A DNA stretch of 16,295 nt from Bacteroidales bacterium (GTDB taxonomy: Bacteria > Bacteroidota > Bacteroidia > Bacteroidales > F082), in assembly GCA_029983675.1 (NCBI GenBank), contig JASBYY010000054.1:1-16295 (forward strand), written 5' to 3'. Positions within the stretch are counted from its first letter, which is position 1; every line of letters starts with the position of its first letter. Below are positions 1 to 7,848 of this stretch, piece after piece. The position numbers and the translations under genes were made by a program. The notes beneath the pieces are model-generated. The model saw only the letters and a list, made by a program, of their open reading frames with translations. It ran no database searches and had not been told where the DNA came from.

Positions 1-41
1 AATAAGAAAAAACACAGGGCAGGTTTTTTCTCACCCTGTGT
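1..41 (-). terminator. Intrinsic terminator of the TonB-dependent receptor gene
   Basis: Read on the minus strand, an 8-bp perfect stem (ACACAGGG / CCCTGTGT, plus-strand 12-19 and 34-41) with a 14-base loop is followed directly by a T-rich tract (plus-strand 1-11, A-rich). It begins 8 bases after the receptor stop codon. This is a textbook Rho-independent terminator and the only hairpin in the window with a clear T tract behind it. Confidence 0.85.
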
Positions 42-49
42 AAACTGCA

Positions 50-2128
50 TTATCTGTTTTTTTGCCAGGTGAAGTTGATTCCGGCACGGAACCACACTCC
101 GGGTTGTTCGAGATTGCCGAAGTCGAAATAATGCACGTTGAAAATATTCAACACTTCGGCAAATACATGCCACGCCTTATGGGTATAGTTGATTCGGGCA
201 TTGGCAAGCCAATAGGACGGATATGGGGTTGACTTGTTTTGATTGGAGAAATCGTAAAATTCGCCTTTGCGCTTGTGGTACGACACATCCCATGAAGCCG
301 TTAGATCGCGATAAATACGGTGCTGCATACGCATCTGCAACACATATTCAGGATGGTCAAGGACATAGCGGCTGAGATATCCGTTGGTCTCTTGGTTGGA
401 GTGGATAAAGCTATAGTCACATTGTATTTTCTGAATGAAGAAATTGTTTTTCAATGCCTCGGGATACAGCATGAGTGAAAGTTCCACGCCTGTGAAACGA
501 ATTTCGGAAAGGTTGATGCAACGCCAGATACTGTCATTTTCGTGTTTCACATAGTCGATCATGTCTTTTCCCAACCGGTGATAGACATTGCCCCGAAACT
601 CGGCAAAAGGCCTAATGCTTTGACCATGAAGAAGGGTTGTAACCACGCTGACTTCCACCGAGTTGGCTTTTTCAGGCGATAGGTTCTTGTTGCCCAATAT
701 GTCGCCGGTCCTATAATAAAGGTCGGTAAAAGTCGGCATACGCAGCGATGAAGAAGCGGAGGCTATGATTTGTGACTTCAGGGTTTCTTTTCCACAATGC
801 AAGGGTGCAAACTCGTACTTCAGGTCGATGGCCGGCAGCGTGTAGAGTTTGTTTTTCAAGTCGCTATTGTGCTGAAAGAGCAGGGTTGCAGCGACACCGA
901 AATTCCGGTAATTGTAGGTCTGGGATAAAGAAAACGAGCTGTGCACCCGCGTCCTGCCGTGGGTGTAATTCAACGAGGTGTGGGGTATGGCAATGGGCGT
1001 AAATAGCGGCTCGCCCAAATTGCGGCTTATGATGTCCTCGGCTCTTAAATCGCCGCTCCATGCAGTGCGACCCCACGCATAATCCACGAAGCTACGGACA
1101 TTGGCGCCGAAAACTTGCGAAAAATGGTAGTTGTTCTTTTCTTCAGGTTGGTTTTTGACCAGCTCAAATATGTCCTTGTTGCATCTGTAGTAGATGGAAG
1201 GAATGGTTTTTATTTTGCCATAGTTTTCCCACTGCAACGAACTGATCAGGGTTTGGGTATGGTCGTGCTGATTGGGGAATTTCGGGCTATAGAAACCGTT
1301 AGCGCCATAGTTTCTATCGGTATATCCCATTTGTACGGTGATTTTGCCGGAACGGGTTGTCAAACTGCCGTTGTAATAGACCTGGGAGGTCTTGAAATCG
1401 GTGTTTTCACGGTATCCGTCGCTTTGTTCGCGGGTAACGGAAACCAAATGGGCCGTGTTGCCAAGGACGATGTTGGCATCGGCTCCGGCAGACCAAAAGC
1501 CAAACATGCCGCCGCTGCTTCGCAGACGGACAAAGGTTTCCTCTTCGGGAACAGCCACCAAATTGATCATTCCGGAAAGGGCGCTACTACCGAAAAGAAA
1601 GGTTGAAGAGCTTTTGTAGAGGTTTGTCTTTTGAAGAATACCGGCGTGGAAAGGAAGGTTCAGAGCGTAATGACCAGTTTGCGGGTCGGTAAAATTAATA
1701 CCGTTGATAAAAACAGGGGTTTGGTCGAAGTTGCCTCCGCGATAGCTGACATCGGCTTGCGTACTTAAAGGACCGCGCTGGCGAAGGTCTATGCCGGGTA
1801 GGTACTCCAATATTTCGCTCACCGAAAGAACAGGAAGTTGTTGGATCTCATCTTGTTTCAAAGTGGCATTCAGGTGAATGGGAAACAAGGATCCTTGCAA
1901 TAGTATCTCGCTGTCCATAATTTCCACTGGGGGAAGTTCTTTGGAGAAAGCAACGCTGTCGGGATCCACTTTTTGAGCGGCAATTTTTCCCGGAAGGGCT
2001 AAAATGGAACATGACACGCAAAGCGTGCAGATTTTAATGACCTTGTGTAAAGAGGCAAAAACGCCGTAACCTTTACGTGTCCAATGTTTGAAATAAACCA
2101 AGGACTTCTTTTGAAACTTGTAGTTCAT
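50..2128 (-). CDS. TonB-dependent outer-membrane receptor
   Basis: This 692-residue protein is a probable energy-coupled outer-membrane transporter. It has an unusually long signal peptide: a basic stretch (residues 1-33), a hydrophobic core at about 34-46, and a likely cleavage after A51 (IAA|Q). A plug domain follows at about 80-200, with LSVSEILEYLPGIDLRQRG and a YRGGNFDQTPVFINGIN segment typical of plugs. The rest (about 200-692) is rich in alternating aromatic strands and ends in VWFRAGINFTWQKNR, a typical final beta-strand ending in an aromatic-containing motif. The length fits BtuB-size receptors (about 600-700 residues), not the SusC class (about 1000). No SusD partner lies beside it. 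It is divergent from the methyltransferase gene, with a -7 box at 2177-2184 and a terminator at 1-41. The substrate cannot be read from the sequence. Cobalamin is possible, since a B12 enzyme lies nearby, but I see no cobalamin riboswitch in the short leader. Confidence 0.93.
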   Translation of the reverse strand: MNYKFQKKSLVYFKHWTRKGYGVFASLHKVIKICTLCVSCSILALPGKIAAQKVDPDSVAFSKELPPVEIMDSEILLQGSLFPIHLNATLKQDEIQQLPVLSVSEILEYLPGIDLRQRGPLSTQADVSYRGGNFDQTPVFINGINFTDPQTGHYALNLPFHAGILQKTNLYKSSSTFLFGSSALSGMINLVAVPEEETFVRLRSSGGMFGFWSAGADANIVLGNTAHLVSVTREQSDGYRENTDFKTSQVYYNGSLTTRSGKITVQMGYTDRNYGANGFYSPKFPNQHDHTQTLISSLQWENYGKIKTIPSIYYRCNKDIFELVKNQPEEKNNYHFSQVFGANVRSFVDYAWGRTAWSGDLRAEDIISRNLGEPLFTPIAIPHTSLNYTHGRTRVHSSFSLSQTYNYRNFGVAATLLFQHNSDLKNKLYTLPAIDLKYEFAPLHCGKETLKSQIIASASSSLRMPTFTDLYYRTGDILGNKNLSPEKANSVEVSVVTTLLHGQSIRPFAEFRGNVYHRLGKDMIDYVKHENDSIWRCINLSEIRFTGVELSLMLYPEALKNNFFIQKIQCDYSFIHSNQETNGYLSRYVLDHPEYVLQMRMQHRIYRDLTASWDVSYHKRKGEFYDFSNQNKSTPYPSYWLANARINYTHKAWHVFAEVLNIFNVHYFDFGNLEQPGVWFRAGINFTWQKNR

Positions 2129-2176
2129 CTTTTAATTTTAATGAATAAATAATTTAATTACGCCACAAATGGCGCG

Positions 2177-2184
2177 CAAAGGTA
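2177..2184 (-). promoter_or_regulatory. -7 promoter box of the TonB receptor gene
   Basis: On the minus strand the sequence is TACCTTTG followed by C, an exact TAnnTTTG match. It would start a transcript near 2170 with a leader of about 40 AT-rich bases before the receptor ATG at 2128. No good TTTG is seen at the -33 distance, because that position lies in the opposing promoter. Confidence 0.7.
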
Positions 2185-2196
2185 CGGCTAATTTCA

Positions 2197-2204
2197 TACT
2201 TTTG
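2197..2204 (+). promoter_or_regulatory. -7 promoter box of the methyltransferase gene
   Basis: TACTTTTG followed by C is an exact TAnnTTTG match. The ATG at 2209 is only 4 bases after the box, so transcription would start at or within that codon. This favours translation from the next ATG, at 2224, or a leaderless message. No TTTG is found at the -33 distance. Confidence 0.65.
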
Positions 2205-2223
2205 CATCATGAGTAATGCCACC

Positions 2224-3390
2224 ATGAATAAGGCCACGTATGATTTTATCCGTCAGCATTTGCACGACGATGTGCATGACCTTGCCCTGCGAAAAGCACC
2301 GAAAGAGGTCGATATGCCATTGGTGTTGCGGCAAATCACGGCGCGACAGCTATTGGAAAAGAAAGTGCCTTTGTGGGGATCGCACGAGGATATGCTCTTT
2401 CCGCCTCATCTGTCCATCGAGCAGTGTTCTTCCGAAGCCACAGCCGTTTACAAAGCCGCCATGCTGTCGGGAAAGCGTTTCATCGACTTGACAGGTGGGC
2501 TGGGCATTGACTGCTATTTCATTTCCCGCCATTTCGAACATGCGGTTTATGTGGAACAGGACCACAATCTTTGTGATTTGGCACGACATAATTTCCAACA
2601 GTTGCAGGGAAATATCGAGGTAGTTTGCCAAAAGGCGGAAAATTATCTGGAAGAATGCCATCCGTCGGATTGTATTTTTATCGATCCGGTACGACGCAAT
2701 AGTAGTGGACATAAGGTTTTCGGCATTAGCGACTGCACGCCGGACGTGGCACTGTTGCAAGAGAAACTTTTGGAAAAGGCTTTCCAAGTATTGGTAAAAC
2801 TCTCGCCTATGCTGGATATAACGCAAGCGTTGAAAGCTTTGCATCATGTGAAAGAAGTACATGTCGTCAGTGTTGGCAACGAGTGTAAGGAGCTGCTGCT
2901 TTTGATGGAACAAGGCTGGGAGACAAAGCCCAAGTTTTGTTGTGTCAATCTGAAGACGTGTCAAAAGGCGGAGTCGTTTTATCCGGAAGAAGAGCAAGAC
3001 AGTCCGTTACAACTTTCCGAAGGCGTGATGCGCTATCTGTACGAACCAAATGCCAGCTTGTTGAAGGCAGGATTTTTCAAAGCAATAGCAAAGCGATATG
3101 GTATTTATAAGTTACATGTAAACAGTCATTTATATACTTCCGACCAATTAATTCCTGATTTTTCAGGCCGTATCTTTGAGGTGGTTGGGTGGGAGCGTTA
3201 TGGCAAACACCTGCGGCAATCTTTGTTGAGCGGCTTGACAAAAGCCAGCATTGCCGTGCGCAATTTTCCACTCTCTGCAGCCGATTTGCACAAGGCTTTG
3301 CATCTTTCCGACGGCGATGAGGCCTATCTTTTCGCCACCACACTGCATCGGGGAGAAAAGGTGCTGATACGGACAAGAAAAGTGGAGTGA
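2224..3390 (+). CDS. Class I SAM-dependent methyltransferase, PG_1098/THUMP-like family
   Basis: The frame opens at 2209 (393 residues). I prefer the second ATG at 2224 (388 residues) because the -7 box at 2197-2204 leaves almost no leader for the first, and MNKATYDFIRQH resembles how relatives begin, as far as I recall. Counting from 2209, residues 1-75 are a helical N-terminal region. FIDLTGGLGID at 91-101 is the SAM-binding glycine loop (motif I), E116 in YVEQD ends the second strand, and IFIDPVRRN at 156-164 is the motif IV region. Residues from about 275 to the end match, from memory, the PG_1098 ferredoxin-like plus THUMP-like layout, which suggests an RNA substrate. No substrate has been assigned that I know of. 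The gene appears to be transcribed alone and is divergent from the TonB receptor. Confidence 0.85.
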   Translation: MNKATYDFIRQHLHDDVHDLALRKAPKEVDMPLVLRQITARQLLEKKVPLWGSHEDMLFPPHLSIEQCSSEATAVYKAAMLSGKRFIDLTGGLGIDCYFISRHFEHAVYVEQDHNLCDLARHNFQQLQGNIEVVCQKAENYLEECHPSDCIFIDPVRRNSSGHKVFGISDCTPDVALLQEKLLEKAFQVLVKLSPMLDITQALKALHHVKEVHVVSVGNECKELLLLMEQGWETKPKFCCVNLKTCQKAESFYPEEEQDSPLQLSEGVMRYLYEPNASLLKAGFFKAIAKRYGIYKLHVNSHLYTSDQLIPDFSGRIFEVVGWERYGKHLRQSLLSGLTKASIAVRNFPLSAADLHKALHLSDGDEAYLFATTLHRGEKVLIRTRKVE

Positions 3391-3430
3391 ATAAAACCAT
3401 CTGAGATTTTTTAGTTTCTTCGATGATTAG

Positions 3431-3467
3431 CTCTTGAACCATTGCTTATTGTGCGATGGGTTCAGAG
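3431..3467 (+). repeat. Inverted repeat in the gap between the methyltransferase gene and mutA
   Basis: CTCTTGAACC (3431-3440) and GGTTCAGAG (3459-3467) form a 9-bp stem with one bulged T and an 18-base loop. An alternative short stem, GGGTT/AACCC (3458-3462 with 3487-3491), competes for the same bases. No T tract follows, so it is not a clear terminator. It lies 40 bases after the methyltransferase stop and about 100 bases upstream of the mutA -7 box. No convincing gene is seen between 3391 and 3617. Confidence 0.35.
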
Positions 3468-3570
3468 TAGGATCTTCGTAGAGTTCAACCCTATGAAAAT
3501 CACCTTGCTGCACCCTTGCCAAGAAAAGCTGCTGTTTCCGGTTAGCGGTATTTCTTTCATGAATAATTGT

Positions 3571-3578
3571 TATTTTTG
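3571..3578 (+). promoter_or_regulatory. -7 promoter box of mutAB
   Basis: TATTTTTG followed by C is an exact TAnnTTTG match. A transcript would begin near 3584, giving a leader of about 34 A-rich bases before the mutA ATG at 3618. The box lies inside the longer open frame that begins at 3567, so that upstream start cannot be used from this promoter. The -33 element is weak. Confidence 0.7.
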
Positions 3579-3617
3579 CAAATCAAAACATTGGTACAAA
3601 AGTCAAAATTATCTAAA

Positions 3618-5468
3618 ATGGAAAGAAAGAAAAAACTCTTTGAGGATTTTCCTGTCGTCAGTACCGAGCAATGGGAAGCGGTGATTGAAAAGGACCTCAA
3701 AGGCGCCGATTACAACAAGAAATTGGTTTGGAAAACGGCGGAAGGCTTCTCGGTAAAGCCTTATTATCGCGTCGAAGACCTGAAAGGCATTTCTTGGATG
3801 GGCGTGTTGCCGAATCAATTCCCGTATGTCAGGGGAAACAACGATGCGCAAAATGCCTGGCTTGTCCGGCAGGACATTGTTGTGCACGATATGGCTGAAG
3901 CCAATCGCTGCGCTCTCGATGCCATTGCCCGCGGTGCCAATGCCATCGGTTTCCTCCTCGAACTTGACAAGGCGTACAGCCACGAGCAAATCGCCATCTT
4001 GTTGAACGGCATCGACCGTAACAAGGTTGAGATCAACCTGTTCAACAACAAGTATCATCTCCCGCTGCTTGAGATTTTGTCGAAGACCCCCGGAATCAAA
4101 GGCTCCATCAACTACGACCCGTTGACCCGTTACCTGCGCCGTGGCGTTTGGTATGTGAGTGAATCCTCCGACATGGAGTTGGCCTACATCATGGTGAAAG
4201 GTGCCATGCCCGGGTTCCAGACCCTTGCCGTCAATAGCCATGTCTTCACCAATGCCGGTGCTACCATCGTTCAGGAAATGGCGTTTGCATTGTCTATCGG
4301 AGTGGAGTATCTCGACAAGCTGGGTGAAAAAGGATTGACGGTTGATGCGATTGCTCCGAACATGCGTTTCAATGTTGCGGTGGGTCAGAACTATTTCATG
4401 GAAATGGCCAAGATGCGTGCTTATCGGCTGTTGTGGGCAAACATCGTCAAGGCATACGGCGGCAAGGAAGAAAGTGCCAAGATGCACATCCACGCCTGCA
4501 ATGCTGAAATCAACCTGAGCCTCTACGATGCTTATGTCAACATGCTGCGCACAACTACGGGTGCCATGTCAGCCGTGTTAGGCGGTGTGGATTCGTTCTG
4601 TGTCACCCCGTTCGACAGTCCGTTTGAACCGGCTACCGATTTTGCCGACCGCATTGCCCGCAATCAGCAGCTCATTCTTAAAGAAGAGACGCATTTTGAC
4701 AAGGTTGTCGATCCTGCCGCCGGTTCCTATTACATCGAAAACCTTACCGATTCTCTGGTCAAGGCTGCTTGGAATTTGTTCTTGCAGATTCAGGAAGAAG
4801 GCGGTTATTTGGCAGCTGTCCGCAAGGGCACCATCCAAGGCCTTATCAAGGAAAGTGCCACAGCGAAGTTCAGTCAGGTGGCCACCCGCCGTCAGACCAT
4901 TCTCGGCACCAACCAGTTCCCGAACTTCACCGAGAGCTTGAAATTTGCTCCCGAAGGCTGGGTGTTTGAATGCGACAATCGCCGTGATGCTAATGCCGAT
5001 ATCGAAACCATCGTCACCTTCCGCGCCGCACAGCAATTCGAGAAGATGCGTTACGCCACCGATGTCTATGCCCAGACCCACAAACGTCCTGTGGCGTGGA
5101 TGTTTACCTACGGCAACCTCGCCATGCTCAAGGCACGCTCACAGTTTGCCTCTAACTTCTTGGCCTGTGCCGGTATCGAGATTCAGGATAACGCCGGCTT
5201 CAAGACCTTGGACGAAGGTATCGAGGCCGCTAAGGAAGCCCGACCCGAAATTGTGGTCATCTGTTCTTCCGACGACGAATACGGCGATGGTAATGCCCTC
5301 AAGATTTTTGAAGCCCTGAAAAACGACACTATCGTCGTGCTGGCGGGCAACCCTGAAGGCACTGTCGATGTGTTGAAAGCCGCCGGAATGCGCTATTTCA
5401 TCCATGTCAGAAGCAATGTTCTTGAGACCTTGCAAGACTTTCAGAAACAATTAGGTATAACAAAATAA
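3618..5468 (+). CDS. mutA: Methylmalonyl-CoA mutase small (beta) subunit
   Basis: This 616-residue protein is the non-catalytic partner of MutB in the cytosolic heterodimer that interconverts succinyl-CoA and (R)-methylmalonyl-CoA. In Bacteroidales this reaction leads from succinate to propionate. The N-terminus (KLFEDFPVVSTEQWEAVIEKDLKG) is characteristic of the small subunit. The TIM-barrel region follows, with RIARNQQLILKEETHFDKVVDPAAGSYYIE recognisable in two parts. The C-terminal roughly 120 residues are a Rossmann-like cobalamin-domain remnant that lacks DxHxxG, as expected for MutA, which does not bind B12. I chose the ATG at 3618 because the -7 box at 3571-3578 lies upstream of it and the family begins here. 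The earlier in-frame ATG at 3567 precedes that box. The stop is 11 bases before mutB, so the two genes are an operon. Confidence 0.96.
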   Translation: MERKKKLFEDFPVVSTEQWEAVIEKDLKGADYNKKLVWKTAEGFSVKPYYRVEDLKGISWMGVLPNQFPYVRGNNDAQNAWLVRQDIVVHDMAEANRCALDAIARGANAIGFLLELDKAYSHEQIAILLNGIDRNKVEINLFNNKYHLPLLEILSKTPGIKGSINYDPLTRYLRRGVWYVSESSDMELAYIMVKGAMPGFQTLAVNSHVFTNAGATIVQEMAFALSIGVEYLDKLGEKGLTVDAIAPNMRFNVAVGQNYFMEMAKMRAYRLLWANIVKAYGGKEESAKMHIHACNAEINLSLYDAYVNMLRTTTGAMSAVLGGVDSFCVTPFDSPFEPATDFADRIARNQQLILKEETHFDKVVDPAAGSYYIENLTDSLVKAAWNLFLQIQEEGGYLAAVRKGTIQGLIKESATAKFSQVATRRQTILGTNQFPNFTESLKFAPEGWVFECDNRRDANADIETIVTFRAAQQFEKMRYATDVYAQTHKRPVAWMFTYGNLAMLKARSQFASNFLACAGIEIQDNAGFKTLDEGIEAAKEARPEIVVICSSDDEYGDGNALKIFEALKNDTIVVLAGNPEGTVDVLKAAGMRYFIHVRSNVLETLQDFQKQLGITK

Positions 5469-5479
5469 AGCTTACGTTC

Positions 5480-7615
5480 ATGAAACCCAATTTCAAAAAT
5501 ATCAATATCAACGTTATACCTCAAGGTAACGAAGCAAAGTTGCCCCAAGGCGAGCCTTGGGAGACCTCGGAGCACATCATGGTGAAACCCGCCTATACCG
5601 AAAAGGACCTGGAAGGCATGGAACACCTTAACTATGCCGCCGGTATCGCTCCCTATCTTCGCGGACCTTATTCCACCATGTACGTCATGCGTCCTTGGAC
5701 CATCCGTCAGTATGCCGGATTCTCGACAGCCGAAGAGTCGAATGCTTTCTACCGTCGTAATATCGCGGCGGGACAGAAAGGTCTGTCAGTGGCTTTCGAC
5801 CTTGCCACGCACCGCGGCTACGATGCCGACCATGAGCGTGTCATGGGCGACGTGGGCAAGGCAGGTGTGAGCATTTGCTCCGTCGAAGACATGAAAGTGC
5901 TTTTCGACCAGATTCCGCTCAATAAAATGTCGGTGTCGATGACCATGAATGGTGCCGTGTTGCCCATTCTGGCATTCTATATCGTCGCTGCACTTGAACA
6001 AGGAGCCAAGTACGAAGAACTGCAAGGCACCATACAAAATGACATTCTGAAAGAGTTCATGGTGCGTAACACTTATATCTATCCTCCCGAGTTTTCGATG
6101 CGCATCATCGCCGACATCTTCGAGTTCACTTCGCAGCACATGCCCAAGTTCAACTCTATCTCTATTTCGGGCTACCACATGCAGGAAGCGGGAGCTACCG
6201 CTGACATTGAGTTGGCTTATACCCTCGCCGACGGTTGGGATTATCTGCGTACAGGAGTCAAGTCGGGTCTCGACATCGATGCCTTTGCGCCCCGTCTGTC
6301 GTTCTTCTGGTGCTCGGGCATGAACCATTTCATGGAGATCGCCAAGATGCGTGCTGCACGTATGCTGTGGGCTAAGATTGTGAAGACCTTCAACCCGAAG
6401 AATGCCAAATCACTGGCACTGCGCACCCACACGCAGACCTCAGGCTGGTCGCTGACCGAGCAAGACCCGTTCAACAACGTGGCGCGTACTTGCATCGAGG
6501 CCATGGGAGCCGCCTTGGGACACACCCAATCGCTGCACACCAACGCCTTGGACGAAGCCATAGCGCTGCCTACCGACTTCTCGGCGCGTATCGCACGTAA
6601 CACACAGATTTACATCCAGGAAGAAACCAATGTTTGCCGTGTCGTCGATCCTTGGGCCGGATCTTATTATGTGGAGTCGCTGACCAAGGAAATCGCAGAA
6701 AAGGCATGGGAACACATCATGGAAGTAGAAGCCATGGGTGGTATGGCCAAAGCCATAGAGACCGGTTTGCCCAAGATGCGTATCGAGGAGGCTGCCGCAC
6801 GCAAACAAGCCAAGATTGACTCGGGACGAGAGATCATCGTAGGCATCAACAAATTCCGCCTCGACCATGAAGACCCGATTGAGACCTTGGAGATCGACAA
6901 TACCGCTGTGCGTAACTCGCAGATCAAACGTTTGCAGGACTTGCGCGCCCATCGTAACGATGCCGATGTGCAACGTTGCCTTGATGCCATCACCGAATCG
7001 GCACGCACCGGCAAGGGCAACCTGCTGGAATTGGCTGTGGAAGCGGCCAAATGCCGTGTTTCCTTGGGTGAGATTTCTATGGCATGTGAAAAGGTTGCAG
7101 GTCGTTACAAAGCTGTAATACGTTCAATATCAGGAGTATATTCTATGGAAACCAAAGGAGATGAAAAATTTGCCGAAGCTGTTGCCAAGGCTGATGCTTT
7201 TGCAGAAATGGAAGGTCGCCGTCCGCGTGTCATGATTGCCAAGATGGGACAGGACGGTCACGACCGTGGCGCCAAGGTGGTAGCCACAGGCTATGCCGAC
7301 ATCGGTTTTGATGTGGACATGGGACCTTTGTTCCAGACCCCGGCAGAGGCTGCCCGACAGGCTGTTGAAAACGATGTCCACATTGTGGGCGTATCATCGC
7401 TCGCAGCAGGTCACAAGACTTTAGTGCCGCAGATCATCGAAGAACTCGCCAAGCTGGGTCGCCCCGACATCATGGTGGTTGTGGGTGGCGTTATCCCCGC
7501 CCAAGACTATCAGTTTCTGTACGATGCCGGTGCTGCCGCCATCTTTGGCCCCGGCACGATTGTCAGCGACTCTGCTATCAAGATGCTCGACCTGCTCATC
7601 GCGGCGAGATCATGA
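5480..7615 (+). CDS. mutB: Methylmalonyl-CoA mutase large (alpha, catalytic) subunit
   Basis: This 711-residue protein is the adenosylcobalamin-dependent catalytic subunit. The substrate barrel carries RPWTIRQYAGFST (Y78, equivalent to Y89 of the Propionibacterium enzyme by a constant offset of 11) and GYHMQEAGATADIE (H233, equivalent to H244). The RIARNTQIYIQEE and VVDPWAGSYYVE segments follow. The C-terminal B12 domain has the base-off/His-on motif GQDGHDRGAK, with H594 as the cobalt ligand, followed by the VVVGGVIP strand typical of this fold. Length and order match the family with no interruption. It follows mutA after 11 bases and is surely co-transcribed. Neither the chaperone meaB nor methylmalonyl-CoA epimerase is adjacent, so the rest of the pathway lies elsewhere. 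Like mutA it uses many C-ending codons, which suggests high expression. Confidence 0.97.
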   Translation: MKPNFKNININVIPQGNEAKLPQGEPWETSEHIMVKPAYTEKDLEGMEHLNYAAGIAPYLRGPYSTMYVMRPWTIRQYAGFSTAEESNAFYRRNIAAGQKGLSVAFDLATHRGYDADHERVMGDVGKAGVSICSVEDMKVLFDQIPLNKMSVSMTMNGAVLPILAFYIVAALEQGAKYEELQGTIQNDILKEFMVRNTYIYPPEFSMRIIADIFEFTSQHMPKFNSISISGYHMQEAGATADIELAYTLADGWDYLRTGVKSGLDIDAFAPRLSFFWCSGMNHFMEIAKMRAARMLWAKIVKTFNPKNAKSLALRTHTQTSGWSLTEQDPFNNVARTCIEAMGAALGHTQSLHTNALDEAIALPTDFSARIARNTQIYIQEETNVCRVVDPWAGSYYVESLTKEIAEKAWEHIMEVEAMGGMAKAIETGLPKMRIEEAAARKQAKIDSGREIIVGINKFRLDHEDPIETLEIDNTAVRNSQIKRLQDLRAHRNDADVQRCLDAITESARTGKGNLLELAVEAAKCRVSLGEISMACEKVAGRYKAVIRSISGVYSMETKGDEKFAEAVAKADAFAEMEGRRPRVMIAKMGQDGHDRGAKVVATGYADIGFDVDMGPLFQTPAEAARQAVENDVHIVGVSSLAAGHKTLVPQIIEELAKLGRPDIMVVVGGVIPAQDYQFLYDAGAAAIFGPGTIVSDSAIKMLDLLIAARS

Positions 7616-7635
7616 TGGCCATGTAATACCAACTG

Positions 7636-7672
7636 GAGGCCATGCCAAAATTCATTTTTTTGGCATGGCCTC
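7636..7672 (+). terminator. 15-bp perfect hairpin after mutB, probable transcript end
   Basis: GAGGCCATGCCAAAA (7636-7650) pairs perfectly with TTTTGGCATGGCCTC (7658-7672) around a 7-base loop. It starts 20 bases after the mutB stop. There is no T tract after the stem, only TTCTCTTC, so it may end or protect the mutAB message rather than act as a classical intrinsic terminator. The symmetry works on either strand. Confidence 0.65.
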
Positions 7673-7802
7673 TTCTCTTCGGTGTGTAAGAATGCGTAAA
7701 GTGCAAGGCACTAAGACTGAGAGCATAATGAAGTATGTGACTGAAGATGAATGTCGCAAGTAACGCAGCAATTGATGCATGATGACACACCATCTTTTTA
7801 AT

Positions 7803-7839
7803 CGGTGAATAACATCGTCCATACGATGACTCACCCGAA
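7803..7839 (+). promoter_or_regulatory. Leader hairpin just upstream of the acyltransferase start
   Basis: The outer stem TCGGTGA / TCACCCGA has one bulged C. An internal loop separates it from a perfect inner stem, CATCGT / ACGATG, with a CCAT loop. The structure ends 9 bases before the ATG at 7849, where it could affect ribosome access or message stability. No TAnnTTTG box is visible in the 7673-7848 gap, so the transcript may begin at an atypical promoter or extend from mutAB. Confidence 0.4.
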
Positions 7840-7848
7840 AATAATAGA

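Noticed and set aside
50..2128. Naming the TonB receptor BtuB because a B12-dependent mutase is close by
   Set aside because: The leader of about 40 bases has no room for a cobalamin riboswitch, mutAB is in a separate transcript, and no BtuF/C/D partner is present. Size alone does not define the substrate.
2350..2997. A 215-codon minus-strand frame inside the methyltransferase gene
   Set aside because: It is fully covered by a conserved gene, has low-complexity composition and carries no start signals.
3455..3495. A possible tRNA fragment, suggested by GGGTTCA and GTTCAACCC
   Set aside because: There is no acceptor stem, anticodon arm or conserved T-loop geometry. The resemblance is limited to a few bases.
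3442..3684. An 80-codon plus-strand frame upstream of mutA
   Set aside because: It runs across the mutA promoter and into mutA in another frame, with unlikely composition (many C, W, K) and no promoter.
3609..4493. A 294-codon open frame on the minus strand within mutA, and similar long antisense frames within mutB (5786-6328, 6440-6973)
   Set aside because: They lie opposite well-supported mutase subunits, have no promoter box, and their proteins show no recognisable domain. The C-ending codon preference of mutAB removes antisense stops.
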